32,012 nt of DNA from an uncultured Collinsella sp. (GCA_900550965.1 URUC01000010.1:1-32012); one strand, 5' to 3'; positions 1 to 8,469 are shown, counted from the stretch's first letter. Made by a program: numbers and translations. The notes: a model not told the origin generated them from the sequence alone.

Positions 1-924
1 GAGCTTGCCGGCGGTCGTATCTGCTTGCTTGCCGCTGCTCGAGTTCGCCTGCTTGGTGGAGCTCGGCGGGGTATTTTTGCCGGTCGCGGACGAGCCGGTG
101 GGCTGTGTCGCCTCGGCCGGTTGCGCCGAGTTGGAGGGAGGCGTCGTCTCGGTCGGTTGCGTTATCTCGGGCGAGGTGGCCTTGTCTGCCGCGGCTTTCG
201 CCTCTTCGTATGCCTTGCAGGCGTCGTCATAGGCCGCTTGCGCCTTTTTCAAATTGTCGAGGAGCGCATCTCGCCAGGCTATGAACTGGTCGGTATGGGC
301 TTTATACTTCTCTGCAGAACGTTCACAGTCATTAACTTGTCTTTCCTGCCTTTTGAGGCGGTCCTGGACCTCGCGGAGCTCCATTTCGCAAAAGTCAACT
401 CGCGCTTTTGCCGTTACGATCTCTTGGCGCAACGACTTTATTTGCTGTTTAATAGTTTCGGCAAGCTCCTCGTCGCCGAGTGCTTCGACTGCCTTAAGCT
501 CCTCAAGTTTCATGTCTAATTTTGCTTGGAGCTCGCTTACCCGGTTGATGGCCTTGTCGTATTTGGCTTGGGCTGCATTGATGTCCGCTTGCATGGTGGG
601 AAGGGATTCCCTCAATTCGGCGGCTTGCGCCGCCATCTTGTCGCGGAGCTCTTGAAAACGGGCAATGTCATCATTGAATCTCGCAATTTTCTCGGGACTT
701 GCGGCGTTTTTTGCGGCCTCGAGGTTTTTGAGCGCTTCCTGCATGGCTGCATACGCTTTTTCTTTTGCGGTGGCCGCATCTTCCGTCTGCAAGGCAACTG
801 CACCGGTGGGGGAACTGGTTTCTGCCGCGATCGCCGTTACGGGGGCGATTCCCGCGACAAGTGCCGCGGAAAGGGCGATGCCCGCAGTTGCTCGTCTTGC
901 TCTTCTTGCGAGAATGTCGTTCAT
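1..924 (-). CDS. Secreted coiled-coil, probably wall-anchored protein, copy 1 (partial, C-terminus off left edge)
   Basis: The frame is open from ATG at 924 to the left edge (308 codons), so the C-terminus is missing. It starts with a twin-Arg-rich n-region and hydrophobic signal peptide ending near AIAAE. A long Ala/Glu/Lys-rich heptad-like coiled coil follows, then a Pro/Thr/Ser linker (repeated TQPTGSS/TTPPS-like words). The last visible residues are AGKL, exactly where the paralogue at 1223-2215 enters its LANTG anchor, so a sortase signal probably lies just outside. Up to that point this copy is about 13 residues longer than copy 2, in the coiled coil. An SD (GAGGT, 931-935) lies 6 nt upstream of the ATG. 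The function is unknown; a surface-exposed stalk or adhesin-like protein is inferred. Confidence 0.85.
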   Translation of the reverse strand, partial: MNDILARRARRATAGIALSAALVAGIAPVTAIAAETSSPTGAVALQTEDAATAKEKAYAAMQEALKNLEAAKNAASPEKIARFNDDIARFQELRDKMAAQAAELRESLPTMQADINAAQAKYDKAINRVSELQAKLDMKLEELKAVEALGDEELAETIKQQIKSLRQEIVTAKARVDFCEMELREVQDRLKRQERQVNDCERSAEKYKAHTDQFIAWRDALLDNLKKAQAAYDDACKAYEEAKAAADKATSPEITQPTETTPPSNSAQPAEATQPTGSSATGKNTPPSSTKQANSSSGKQADTTAGKL

Positions 925-1000
925 CTCGGCACCTCATTTCAAGGGTCGGCGACTAACTTGGTAGCACTAATGTAAGTATATCAGGCGGTTTGCCCGCCAT
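925..1000 (-). promoter_or_regulatory. Promoter and leader of coiled-coil protein copy 1
   Basis: On the minus strand an extended -10 (TGATATACT, with TATACT at 980-975) lies about 50 nt before the ATG at 924. No good -35 is visible, as expected for an extended -10 promoter. The block of perfect identity with copy 2 (709-980 against 2000-2271) ends exactly at the upstream edge of this -10. Confidence 0.5.
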
Positions 1001-1140
1001 TGATCGGGCGTGCGCGTATACCCCTTGATTAACAGCCATTAAATCTATCCCTTAAGGAACGCGGCTTGCTAGTGTTGTCTGGGCATTGATGGCTGCGTGG
1101 TACAAGAGACGGCGGCATTGCCATCTGTTTTTCAAGTAAA
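981..1140. other. Spacer between the two tandem paralogues
   Basis: I see no open frame with an SD here. The first 40 bp resemble, with many changes, the region upstream of copy 2 (from 2272), so the duplicated unit may once have extended further upstream. Otherwise nothing is recognised. Confidence 0.5.
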
Positions 1141-1179
1141 GAGGCCCGTTTCCATGGGTTGGGGAAACGGGCCTCTTTT
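1141..1179 (-). terminator. Rho-independent terminator, possibly bidirectional
   Basis: A perfect 13-bp stem (1141-1153 with 1163-1175) has a 9-nt loop. It is followed by TTTT on the plus strand and by TTTACTT on the minus strand. It lies about 45 nt downstream of the stop of the minus-strand coiled-coil gene (1223-2215). It also insulates copy 1, whose promoter is nearby. Confidence 0.8.
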
Positions 1180-1222
1180 GTCTCCGGGTTTGTGGATTGG
1201 CGAAGGTAGTATGATCTGGCGG

Positions 1223-2215
1223 CTATTTTGAGTTCTTGAGGCGGCGTGTGGCTGCGGTGGCTATTCCGAGTCCTGTGGCGGCGATGCCTGCGAGTGCGAT
1301 TGCGGTCGGCGCTGCGTCGCCCGTGTTCGCGAGCTTGCCGGCGGTCGTATCTGCTTGCTTGCCGCTGCTCGAGTTCGCTTGCTTGGTGGAGCTTGGCGAG
1401 GTGTCTTTACTGGTCGCGGACGAGCCGGTGGGCTGTGTCGTCTCGGTCGGTTGCGCTGAGCCGGAGGGAGGCACTGTCTCGGTCGGTTTCGCTATCTCGG
1501 GCGAGGTGGCCTTGTCTGCCTCGGCCTTTGCCTCTTCGTATGCTTTGCAGGCATCGTCATAGGCCGCTTGCGCCTTTTCCAAATCGCCGAGGAGCGCATC
1601 TCGCTTGGCTACGTCCTCATCGATGTGGGCTTTGGCTTCCTCTGCCTCACTTTCGAAATACTGAACCTGTTTTTCCTGGCTTTCGAGCCGGCGTTGGCAG
1701 TGGTGAAGATCATCTTCACAAGATTTTTCTCGCCTTTCTGCCGACATGATCTCACTTCGCAACTGCTTAATAGTTACGTTAGAAGCTCCGTCGTCGATTG
1801 CCTTATTTAATTCTGCCTGAAGGTCGCTTGTCCGGTTGTGGGCCTCATCGTATTTGGCTTGGGCTGCATCGACGTTCGCTTGCATGGCGGGAAGGGGTTC
1901 CCTCCGTTTGGCGGCTTCCGTCACCACCATGTCGTAAATCTCTTGAAAAGCGGCAATGTCATCATCGATTTCCGCAAGTTTCTCGGGACTTGCGGCAACT
2001 TTTGCGGCCTCGAGGTTTTTGAGCGCTTCCTGCATGGCTGCATACGCTTTTTCTTTTGCGGTGGCCGCATCTTCCGTCTGCAAGGCAACTGCACCGGTGG
2101 GGGAACTGGTTTCTGCCGCGATCGCCGTTACGGGGGCGATTCCCGCGACAAGTGCCGCGGAAAGGGCGATGCCCGCAGTTGCTCGTCTTGCTCTTCTTGC
2201 GAGAATGTCGTTCAT
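1223..2215 (-). CDS. Secreted coiled-coil protein with LAxTG-type sortase signal, copy 2
   Basis: The protein is 330 aa. A signal peptide occupies roughly residues 1-35 (RRARR n-region, Ala/Val-rich core). A Glu/Lys/Ala-rich coiled coil spans about 45-235, followed by a Pro/Thr/Ser linker (about 238-290). The C-terminus is a sorting signal: LANTG at 295-299, a hydrophobic helix, and a basic tail (RRLKNSK). The LAxTG pentapeptide is the form known for class E sortases of high-GC Gram-positives, against LPxTG for class A; no sortase gene is in the window. ATG 2215 has the same SD as copy 1. Both ends are near-identical to copy 1 while the middle has diverged. The role is unknown; a surface stalk or ligand-binding protein is inferred. 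Confidence 0.88.
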   Translation of the reverse strand: MNDILARRARRATAGIALSAALVAGIAPVTAIAAETSSPTGAVALQTEDAATAKEKAYAAMQEALKNLEAAKVAASPEKLAEIDDDIAAFQEIYDMVVTEAAKRREPLPAMQANVDAAQAKYDEAHNRTSDLQAELNKAIDDGASNVTIKQLRSEIMSAERREKSCEDDLHHCQRRLESQEKQVQYFESEAEEAKAHIDEDVAKRDALLGDLEKAQAAYDDACKAYEEAKAEADKATSPEIAKPTETVPPSGSAQPTETTQPTGSSATSKDTSPSSTKQANSSSGKQADTTAGKLANTGDAAPTAIALAGIAATGLGIATAATRRLKNSK

Positions 2216-2290
2216 CTCGGCACCTCATTTCAAGGGTCGGCGACTAACTTGGTAGCACTAATGTAAGTATACCAAGCGGTCGACCCGACA
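2216..2290 (-). promoter_or_regulatory. Promoter and leader of coiled-coil protein copy 2
   Basis: On the minus strand TGGTATACT forms an extended -10 (TATACT at 2271-2266), about 50 nt before the ATG. The leader is identical to that of copy 1, so both genes are probably expressed under the same conditions. Confidence 0.5.
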
Positions 2291-2354
2291 CTGGCTGGGC
2301 ATGCGCACCTCTCCGCTTCTTTGGAAACCGAACTCCATTAGAAATGACGAGTTG

Positions 2355-2383
2355 TTTACGCTTCTTTGGGGCGACAGTACTAT
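2355..2383 (+). promoter_or_regulatory. Probable sigma-70-type promoter of the ABC exporter operon
   Basis: TTTACG (2355-2360), a 17-nt spacer and TACTAT (2378-2383) lie about 45 nt upstream of the chosen start at 2428. AGGGAG at 2412-2417 is the ribosome binding site. Confidence 0.45.
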
Positions 2384-2427
2384 CATGATTCGAATTGAGT
2401 GTGAATGATGATAGGGAGCGCCTTTTT

Positions 2428-4290
2428 ATGATTGTGTTGCTCAGGCGTTTTGGTGGTAAGTTTCGCCGGTATATGGTGATCGGCCCTGCGTGCAAGTTGA
2501 TCGAAGTGATCTTTGACCTGCTGACGCCGCTGGTGATTGCCCAGATGATCGATAAGGGCATTGGCTCGCACGACGTGAACGCCGTCGTCCACTACGGTAT
2601 GGTGCTTGGCGCCATGGCCGTGATCGGCATCTCGTTTACGCTCGTCTGCCAAAAGATGGCGGCGCTCACCTCGCAGGGCATGGGTACTGACATTCGCGGC
2701 GCACTCTACAAGCACATCAACAAGCTGAGCTATGCTGAGCTCGATCGCTTTGGCACGCCGTCGCTCATCACGCGCATTACCAACGACGTTAACCAGGTGC
2801 AGCTTGCTGTGGCGCTGGGCGTGCGCATGCTCATCCGCTGGCCCTTCCTAGCGGTGGGCTCCATGTGCGCAGCCCTTGCCATCGACCTTAAGCTCGGTAT
2901 CATCTTTTTGATCTGCACGCCCGCCATTGGCCTGGTGTTTTGGTTTGTCATGGCGCGCTGTATTCCGTATTACAAGCGGCTGCAGGCAAAGCTCGACCGC
3001 ATCGCGCTTATCTGCCGCGAAGGCCTTTCGGGCGCTCGCGTGGTCCGTGCGTTTGTGCGTGAAGATCACGAGCGCGAGCGCTTTGCCCAGGCTGCCGATG
3101 ACCAGGCCAATACTGCCATCGCGGTGGGCAAGCTCTCGTCGATTCTCAACCCCGTCACGTTTTTGGTGATGAACCTGGGCGTGTGCGCCATCCTGTGGGT
3201 GGGCGGCATCCAGGTCAACGTGGGCGAGCTCACGCAGGGTCAGGTCATGGCGTTTGTGAACTACATGACGCAGACCCTGACCTCCATCGTGTACGTTGCC
3301 AACCTGGTCGTGGTCTTTACCAAGGCGAGCGCCAGTGCGTCGCGTATCAACGAGGTGCTCAATTGCGTGCCGAGCATCACCGACGAGGACAACGAGCCGG
3401 TCGCGCTGCCCGAGCCGGGCAATGTCGCTCCAGTTCCTGCGCTGAGCTTTAGCCATGCGAGCTTCTCCTTTGGCGCCGGCGCGGCCAACGCCGTCAACGA
3501 TGTGACGCTGGAGCTGCCGCTGGGCAAGACGCTCGGCATCATCGGCGGCACGGGCAGCGGCAAGTCCACGCTCGTCTCGCTTATCCCGCGCCTGTACGAT
3601 GCGGGCACCGGCAGCGTGAGCGTGATGGACGCCGACGTGCGCGCTTGGCCGCTCGACCAACTGCGCCACGTGGTCGCGACCGTCCCGCAGCGCGCGTCGC
3701 TGGTGAGCGGCACCATCCGCAGCAACCTGACCTGGCGCGATGAGGCGGCAACCGACGAGGAGCTCTGGGCGGCGCTCGACATGGCGCAGGCCAGCGAGTT
3801 CGTGCGCAACAAGCCCCAGGGGCTCGACGCCCCGGTCGAGGCGGGCGGTAAGAACTTCAGCGGCGGTCAGCGCCAGCGCCTGACCATCGCGCGCGCCCTG
3901 GTGGGCTCGCCACAGGTCCTGATCATGGATGACTCTGCCTCGGCGCTCGACTTTAAGACCGACGCGGCGCTTCGCCATGCCATCCGCGAGCGCAGCGTGC
4001 GCGGTGCCGCCGAGGGCGGGCTGCCGCTGACGACGGTGATCGTGAGCCAGCGCGTCTCGACCGTGCGCGACGCCGACATGATCTGCGTGCTCGACCACGG
4101 CTCGGTCGCGGGCCTGGGTACGCATGACGAGCTGTACGCAAGCTGCCAGCTCTATCGCGAGATTTGCCAGTCGCAGCTTCGTCGCGAGGAGCTCGAGGGC
4201 CAGCAGGGGAGTGCGGTGCCCGCGTCCGTTTCAAGTCCCGCATCCGCCCCGGCTGCCCCGGCATCCACTTGCGCAAAGGAGGGCTGCTAG
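2428..4290 (+). CDS. ABC exporter half-transporter, degenerate-site subunit
   Basis: The protein is 620 aa: an N-terminal six-helix type-I exporter membrane domain (about 15-310), then an ATPase domain. Walker A is GGTGSGKS (373-380) and the signature is FSGGQ (477-481). In Walker B (LIMDDS) Asp502 replaces the catalytic Glu, and Gln541 replaces the switch His. These are the changes of the degenerate-site subunit in heterodimeric exporters such as TM287/288 and BmrCD. ATG 2428 is chosen over upstream TTG 2395 and GTG 2401 because AGGGAG lies 10 nt before it and the family starts at this point. It abuts the next gene directly (TAG then ATG), so the two subunits are translationally coupled. The likely role is drug or lipid efflux at the cytoplasmic membrane; the substrate is unknown. 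Confidence 0.92.
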   Translation: MIVLLRRFGGKFRRYMVIGPACKLIEVIFDLLTPLVIAQMIDKGIGSHDVNAVVHYGMVLGAMAVIGISFTLVCQKMAALTSQGMGTDIRGALYKHINKLSYAELDRFGTPSLITRITNDVNQVQLAVALGVRMLIRWPFLAVGSMCAALAIDLKLGIIFLICTPAIGLVFWFVMARCIPYYKRLQAKLDRIALICREGLSGARVVRAFVREDHERERFAQAADDQANTAIAVGKLSSILNPVTFLVMNLGVCAILWVGGIQVNVGELTQGQVMAFVNYMTQTLTSIVYVANLVVVFTKASASASRINEVLNCVPSITDEDNEPVALPEPGNVAPVPALSFSHASFSFGAGAANAVNDVTLELPLGKTLGIIGGTGSGKSTLVSLIPRLYDAGTGSVSVMDADVRAWPLDQLRHVVATVPQRASLVSGTIRSNLTWRDEAATDEELWAALDMAQASEFVRNKPQGLDAPVEAGGKNFSGGQRQRLTIARALVGSPQVLIMDDSASALDFKTDAALRHAIRERSVRGAAEGGLPLTTVIVSQRVSTVRDADMICVLDHGSVAGLGTHDELYASCQLYREICQSQLRREELEGQQGSAVPASVSSPASAPAAPASTCAKEGC

Positions 4291-6150
4291 ATGAACCCGT
4301 ATACTTCTTCCGGTTCGGTCGCCACGATGACGGCCAACGTGTCCGGCAACGATAACCTCAACGACTTGGGCGACGGCCCGCGCCAGCCCGGCGACCCTGA
4401 GCGCTATCCCGTGGGCGCGGTGACCCGCCGCCTGATGGGCTACGTCCGTCCGCACCGCATCTCGTTTGCGGCGTCGTTTGTGAGCGCCGCCGTCTCGGTA
4501 ATCCTGCAGCTCTACACGCCTATCCTCATTGGCGAGGGCATCGACCTCATCGTCGCGACGGGCCAGGTGGATTTCGATGCACTGCTGCCGCTCGTTACCA
4601 AGCTCGCGATTGTCGTTGTAGGTGCTGCGGCCTTCCAGTGGCTGCAGGGCTATTGCGTCAACCGCCTGTCCTACGAAACGGTGCGCGACATGCGCGTGGA
4701 GGCGAGCGACAAGCTCAGCCGTATGCCGCTCAGCTTTATCGACAGTCACGCCCACGGCGACCTTATGAGCCGCGTGGTCAACGACGTCGACCAGGTCGGC
4801 GACGGTCTGCTGCAGGGCTTCACGCAGCTCTTTACCGGCGTCATCACCATCGTGGGCACGCTTGCGTTTATGCTCTCCATTAACCTGACCATGACGCTCG
4901 TGGTGGTGCTCGTCACGCCGCTTTCCATCTTTGCAGCCAGCGCCATCGCCAAGCTCTCCAACAAAAGCTTTACGGCACAGCAGCGTATTCAAGGGCAGCT
5001 CGGTGGTCATATCGAGGAGTACGTAGGCGAGCAAAAGCTTGTCGACGCCTTTGCCTATGGTCCCAACGCCCAGCAGCGCTTCGATGCCCTCAACGCTGAG
5101 CTCTACACCGCGGGCGAGCGCGCGCAGTTTATGGGTTCGCTCTCCAACCCCGGCACGCGCTTTATCAATAACATCATCTATGCCGTGGTCGCTGTGATCG
5201 GCTGCGTGGGCGTGATCACGGGCGTGCCCGCGGCGCTTACGGTGGGCGGCGTGCAGATTTTCCTGTCCTATGCCAACCAGTACACCAAGCCGTTCAACGA
5301 GGTCACCAACGTCATTACGCAGATCCAGACCGCGTACGCCTCGGCGCGCCGCATGTTTGCGTTGCTCGATGCGCGCGAGCAGGAGCCCGATGCGGCGGAT
5401 GCCGTGGAACTTGCCGCCCCGCAGGGTAAGGTGACCTTTGAACATGTGGACTTTAGCTACGTGCCCGACCGCAAGCTGCTGCAGGATATCTGTATTGAGG
5501 CCAAACCCGGCATGCGCTTTGCCCTGGTCGGCCCCACGGGCTGCGGCAAGACGACGCTCATCAACCTGCTGCTGCGCTTTTACGATATCGATGCCGGACG
5601 CATCATGGTCGATGGCCGGTCTTCGCGTGATTACACGCGTGCAAGCCTGCGCCGCGCCTTTGGCATGGTGCTGCAGGACACTTGGCTGTTCGAGGGCACG
5701 GTGGCGGAAAACATCGCTTACGGTTGCCCAGATGCCACGCGCGAGCAGGTTATCGAGGCGGCCAAGCGCGCGCACGCGCACAAGTTTATCGTGCAGCTGC
5801 CAGGTGGCTACGATACGGTAATCGGCGAGGACGGCGGCACGTTTAGCCAGGGCCAAAAGCAGCTGCTGTGCATCGCGCGCGTCATGCTCACCGATCCGGC
5901 GATTCTACTGCTGGACGAGGCGACCTCGAGCATCGATACCCGCACCGAGTTGCAGGTTCAGGCGGCATTCGACGAGCTCATGGCAGGTCGCACAAGCTTT
6001 GTCGTGGCGCACCGCCTGAGCACCATCCGCAACGCCGACTGCATTCTGGTGATGCGCGACGGCGAGATTATCGAGCGCGGCACGCACGACAAGTTGCTAG
6101 CGGCAGGCGGCTTCTACGCCGAGCTCTACCGCAGCCAATTCGCCCAGTAA
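4291..6150 (+). CDS. ABC exporter half-transporter, catalytic-site subunit
   Basis: The protein is 619 aa. A short polar N-terminus (about 1-45) precedes a six-helix ABC exporter domain and an ATPase domain with Walker A GPTGCGKT (414-421), Walker B LLLDE (catalytic Glu543) and switch His574. Its signature is FSQGQ (518-522) rather than LSGGQ, a variant usual for the second subunit of heterodimeric exporters. The canonical ATP site is thus built from this Walker A/B plus the partner's intact signature, and the degenerate site from the partner's Walker motifs plus this variant signature. An SD (AAGGAGGG, about 4276-4283) lies within the end of the upstream gene, and the start codon follows its stop with no gap. 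No terminator is seen in the 28-bp convergent gap downstream. Confidence 0.93.
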   Translation: MNPYTSSGSVATMTANVSGNDNLNDLGDGPRQPGDPERYPVGAVTRRLMGYVRPHRISFAASFVSAAVSVILQLYTPILIGEGIDLIVATGQVDFDALLPLVTKLAIVVVGAAAFQWLQGYCVNRLSYETVRDMRVEASDKLSRMPLSFIDSHAHGDLMSRVVNDVDQVGDGLLQGFTQLFTGVITIVGTLAFMLSINLTMTLVVVLVTPLSIFAASAIAKLSNKSFTAQQRIQGQLGGHIEEYVGEQKLVDAFAYGPNAQQRFDALNAELYTAGERAQFMGSLSNPGTRFINNIIYAVVAVIGCVGVITGVPAALTVGGVQIFLSYANQYTKPFNEVTNVITQIQTAYASARRMFALLDAREQEPDAADAVELAAPQGKVTFEHVDFSYVPDRKLLQDICIEAKPGMRFALVGPTGCGKTTLINLLLRFYDIDAGRIMVDGRSSRDYTRASLRRAFGMVLQDTWLFEGTVAENIAYGCPDATREQVIEAAKRAHAHKFIVQLPGGYDTVIGEDGGTFSQGQKQLLCIARVMLTDPAILLLDEATSSIDTRTELQVQAAFDELMAGRTSFVVAHRLSTIRNADCILVMRDGEIIERGTHDKLLAAGGFYAELYRSQFAQ

Positions 6151-6178
6151 GCAAGCCCGTGGGGCATGTAATGCAGCG

Positions 6179-7444
6179 CTAGGGCGCGAGTGTGTCAACG
6201 GGGGCAACGATAATGCCCTCGGGCGTTGTATGGGCTGGCGTGCCGAACCCGATGACGATGAGCTTGGCCGCGGGCGGTCTCTCGCCACGCTCGACAAGTT
6301 TGCGCTCGAGTCGAAGCAGGTTTGCAGATGCCTCGGGGATCTGCGGACTTCCGAGTTTTATTTCCACGGCAATCCAAGTTCCATCGCGCCTGTGTATAAC
6401 GGCATCGACCTCGAGATCGTCGGCGTCATGGTAGTGGGACACCGATGAGTCATTTGCGGCTGCATAGACCTTAAGGTCGTGCAGGACGAGGGATTCGAAG
6501 AGCAGTCCCAGCGTCTTCGGGTCGGATGCCAATGACTCCGGATTTGCTCCGAGCAGTGCGACGGCAAGCGAAGGGTCGGCGAGGTGCCTTTTTGCACTTT
6601 GCCGCAGCTTTACCGGAGACCTGAGCGCCGGATGCCAAGCCGGGATATCATCGATGATATTGATTCGTCTCAGAGCATCCATGTATCTGGAGACCGAATT
6701 CTTCGAAACGCCGGTACCGATATCTTTGTCGATGGACTTCGATCCGGCAAGCGTCGACTCATTTCGCGCAAGCGATGTCAAAAGGGACCTGACCTTGACC
6801 GGATCACGCTTAACGCCGTCAGTTCTAGAAACATCCGATTCGCATACGCCATCAACATAAGCAGCGGCAATCCGCATGGCATTTTCAGTTGTTTTCCCCA
6901 TCGCTTGAGGCCAACCGCCACGACACAGCAAATCGGCGATACCGGAGATGCCGGCAATCGATCCGACTGCCCGCTTAGCAGGATGACCTGAAAGCAGCGC
7001 TCCGATAGTGACTAAGCCAGAAGAAACGCCAAGCTCGAACAGCGTCATGGTATCCATTCGCAACCTTGCTATTCGTCCAACGCCACTATGCATCGGCTGC
7101 TTCGAATCTCGCGGCGTTGCTGAGCCCGTAAGAATAAACTGTCCGGATTCTCCCTGTCTTGCGTCACACTCGAAACGTACGGCATCCCACAGCTTTGGCT
7201 CTTCCTGCCATTCATCGATGAGCCTAGGAGAGGGCCCTGCTATTGCCTGTGCTGGATCGATCTGAGCCAGCTGGAGGGCGGCAAAATTACCAGTTGGATC
7301 GGAAAGAGACAAGGATGATCTAGCAAAACGTTTTGCCGTAGTGGTCTTTCCGCACCACTTTGGGCCTTGAATGAGAACCGCACCGAAGATATCGAGATTA
7401 TGCCTGATTACCTTATCGATGCATCTGTCTACATATCTATCCAT
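6179..7444 (-). CDS. AAA ATPase with DUF4143 C-terminal domain
   Basis: The protein is 421 aa. The N-terminal P-loop ATPase (AAA_14 type) shows Walker A GPKWCGKT (27-34), Walker B-like LIDEWQ with Asp77/Glu78, and a sensor stretch ILTGSATP. The C-terminal DUF4143 domain carries a spaced D...VDAVI...EIKLG pattern resembling a PD-(D/E)xK nuclease-like fold. ATG 7444 is chosen over the upstream in-frame start at 7489 because AAGGAGG (7455-7449) lies just before it. These proteins are widespread, often solitary and frequently variable between strains; their function is not established. Base composition is visibly lower in GC than the flanking genes, which hints at transfer. A four-copy 23-bp repeat lies immediately upstream. 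It is convergent with the ABC operon. Confidence 0.85.
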   Translation of the reverse strand: MDRYVDRCIDKVIRHNLDIFGAVLIQGPKWCGKTTTAKRFARSSLSLSDPTGNFAALQLAQIDPAQAIAGPSPRLIDEWQEEPKLWDAVRFECDARQGESGQFILTGSATPRDSKQPMHSGVGRIARLRMDTMTLFELGVSSGLVTIGALLSGHPAKRAVGSIAGISGIADLLCRGGWPQAMGKTTENAMRIAAAYVDGVCESDVSRTDGVKRDPVKVRSLLTSLARNESTLAGSKSIDKDIGTGVSKNSVSRYMDALRRINIIDDIPAWHPALRSPVKLRQSAKRHLADPSLAVALLGANPESLASDPKTLGLLFESLVLHDLKVYAAANDSSVSHYHDADDLEVDAVIHRRDGTWIAVEIKLGSPQIPEASANLLRLERKLVERGERPPAAKLIVIGFGTPAHTTPEGIIVAPVDTLAP

Positions 7445-7773
7445 ACTGCCTCCTTCTTTAATTACTTTGATTATGTATTCTACCAGCAACGTGGTGACGA
7501 TTAACGGTAATTTGAGGTGATGATTAACGGAGAATTATGGTGACGATTGATGGCATATTATGGTGACGATTGTCATTGATTCGGGGGCAGGGCCGCTTGA
7601 CTGTCCCAAATTTTAAAAAGTATGGGGCTTGCGCTGCGGGCTTTTGTCCAAAAATGTCGTCTGCGTCGCCAATCGACAGACGGTGGTTTACATCTGTCAC
7701 GTTAGTACTAAGATATTCATCTAATAAATTGCATTAGTGGCTTTAGTTTTGGGGGAAACGAGGCAACGTGACT
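7445..7773. other. Intergenic region between ATPase and flavodoxin genes
   Basis: This divergent, AT-richer gap holds the SD of the ATPase, the 23-bp repeat array (7493-7584) and the leader of the flavodoxin gene. An AT-rich stretch (about 7705-7735) could hold the flavodoxin promoter, but no clear -35/-10 pair is visible. No coding frame is convincing. Confidence 0.5.
7493..7584. repeat. Four-copy 23-bp imperfect direct repeat (iteron-like)
   Basis: The core GGTGAYGATTRAYGG starts at 7493, 7516, 7539 and 7562, an exact 23-bp spacing. Copies 1 and 2 differ at one core position; copy 3 has GATGG and copy 4 decays after GATTG. The 8 bp between cores are AT-rich and not conserved. It lies 50-140 bp upstream of the ATPase start on its promoter side, so a protein-binding array is one possibility. 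Confidence 0.75.
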
Positions 7774-8325
7774 ATGACGTGCTCTTTGGTGGTTAACAGC
7801 AAGAGCGGTAATACCAGGATGGTTTCGGGCGCGATTAAGCGTGCTCTGCAGGCTGCGGGCGTTGAATTTGTCCATGCCGCGGCGTTGAGCGACGATGCGG
7901 ATGCAGATCAGGTTGCGCTCGAGGCGCAGGGCGCCTGCGCGGCCGACACGGTGCTCGTCGGTTTTTGGTGCGACAAGGGTGCGTGCACGCCTTCGGTCGC
8001 GACGTTGCTTTCCGCCTTGCACGGCAAGCGCGTTTTCCTGTTTGGCACCTGCGGTTTTGGCGCCAGCGAGGAGTACTTTAGGCAGATTATCGACCGCGTA
8101 TCGTCTAACTTGGCCAATGATGCCGAGCTTGCGGGCTGGGCGATGTGCCAGGGCAAGATGGGCCCCGCGGTTAAGCAGCGCTACGAGGCGATGCTTGAGC
8201 AAGAACCCGAAAACGCGCGCTATAAGATGCTGCTCGACAACTGGTTTGCCGCAAAGGACCATCCCACCAAGGAAGATCTGGACAACATGGCCGCAGCCGC
8301 CAAGAAGGCCGTGCTGGGCGAGTAG
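7774..8325 (+). CDS. Flavodoxin family protein
   Basis: The protein is 183 aa, a short-chain flavodoxin-like fold. The N-terminal beta strand runs into the FMN phosphate loop SKSGNT, with further alternating strands (DTVLVGFWCDKG, KRVFLFGTCGFG) typical of flavin-binding loops. It is likely a cytoplasmic one-electron carrier or flavin reductase partner; it resembles the BilS-type flavodoxins of gut anaerobes, but no bilR-like reductase is adjacent, so that link is weak. The start is ambiguous: GTG 7768 adds two residues, and ATG 7774 is preferred because GAGG (7760-7763) is then 10 nt away. A clear terminator follows the stop. Confidence 0.8.
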   Translation: MTCSLVVNSKSGNTRMVSGAIKRALQAAGVEFVHAAALSDDADADQVALEAQGACAADTVLVGFWCDKGACTPSVATLLSALHGKRVFLFGTCGFGASEEYFRQIIDRVSSNLANDAELAGWAMCQGKMGPAVKQRYEAMLEQEPENARYKMLLDNWFAAKDHPTKEDLDNMAAAAKKAVLGE

Positions 8326-8370
8326 CTTCGCCGTTCGCGGTGCCGTGCATTCAATCGTACAAACGTGAAA

Positions 8371-8395
8371 GCCTCGAGATTCTCGAGGCTTTTTT
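8371..8395 (+). terminator. Rho-independent terminator of flavodoxin gene
   Basis: GCCTCGAGA (8371-8379) pairs with TCTCGAGGC (8381-8389), followed by a six-T run (8390-8395), about 45 nt after the stop. Confidence 0.9.
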
Positions 8396-8469
8396 CGTGA
8401 CACGAGGGCGCCCCTTTATTGATGGAAGGCCTAATAAGCTGATTGTTCTATGCCCGGATGTGTGCGGAG

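Noticed and set aside
2848..4125. Long minus-strand frame (425 aa) opposite the ABC exporter gene
   Set aside because: Its Arg/His/Ala-rich product has no recognisable motif and it lies fully antisense to a clear ABC ATPase; a high-GC shadow.
4231..5856. Minus-strand frame of 541 aa
   Set aside because: Antisense to the second ABC subunit, which has all expected motifs; no SD and no domain.
7493..7584. Plasmid-type replication origin (iterons)
   Set aside because: No replication initiator gene or DnaA-box cluster is near; the neighbouring genes are chromosomal in type.
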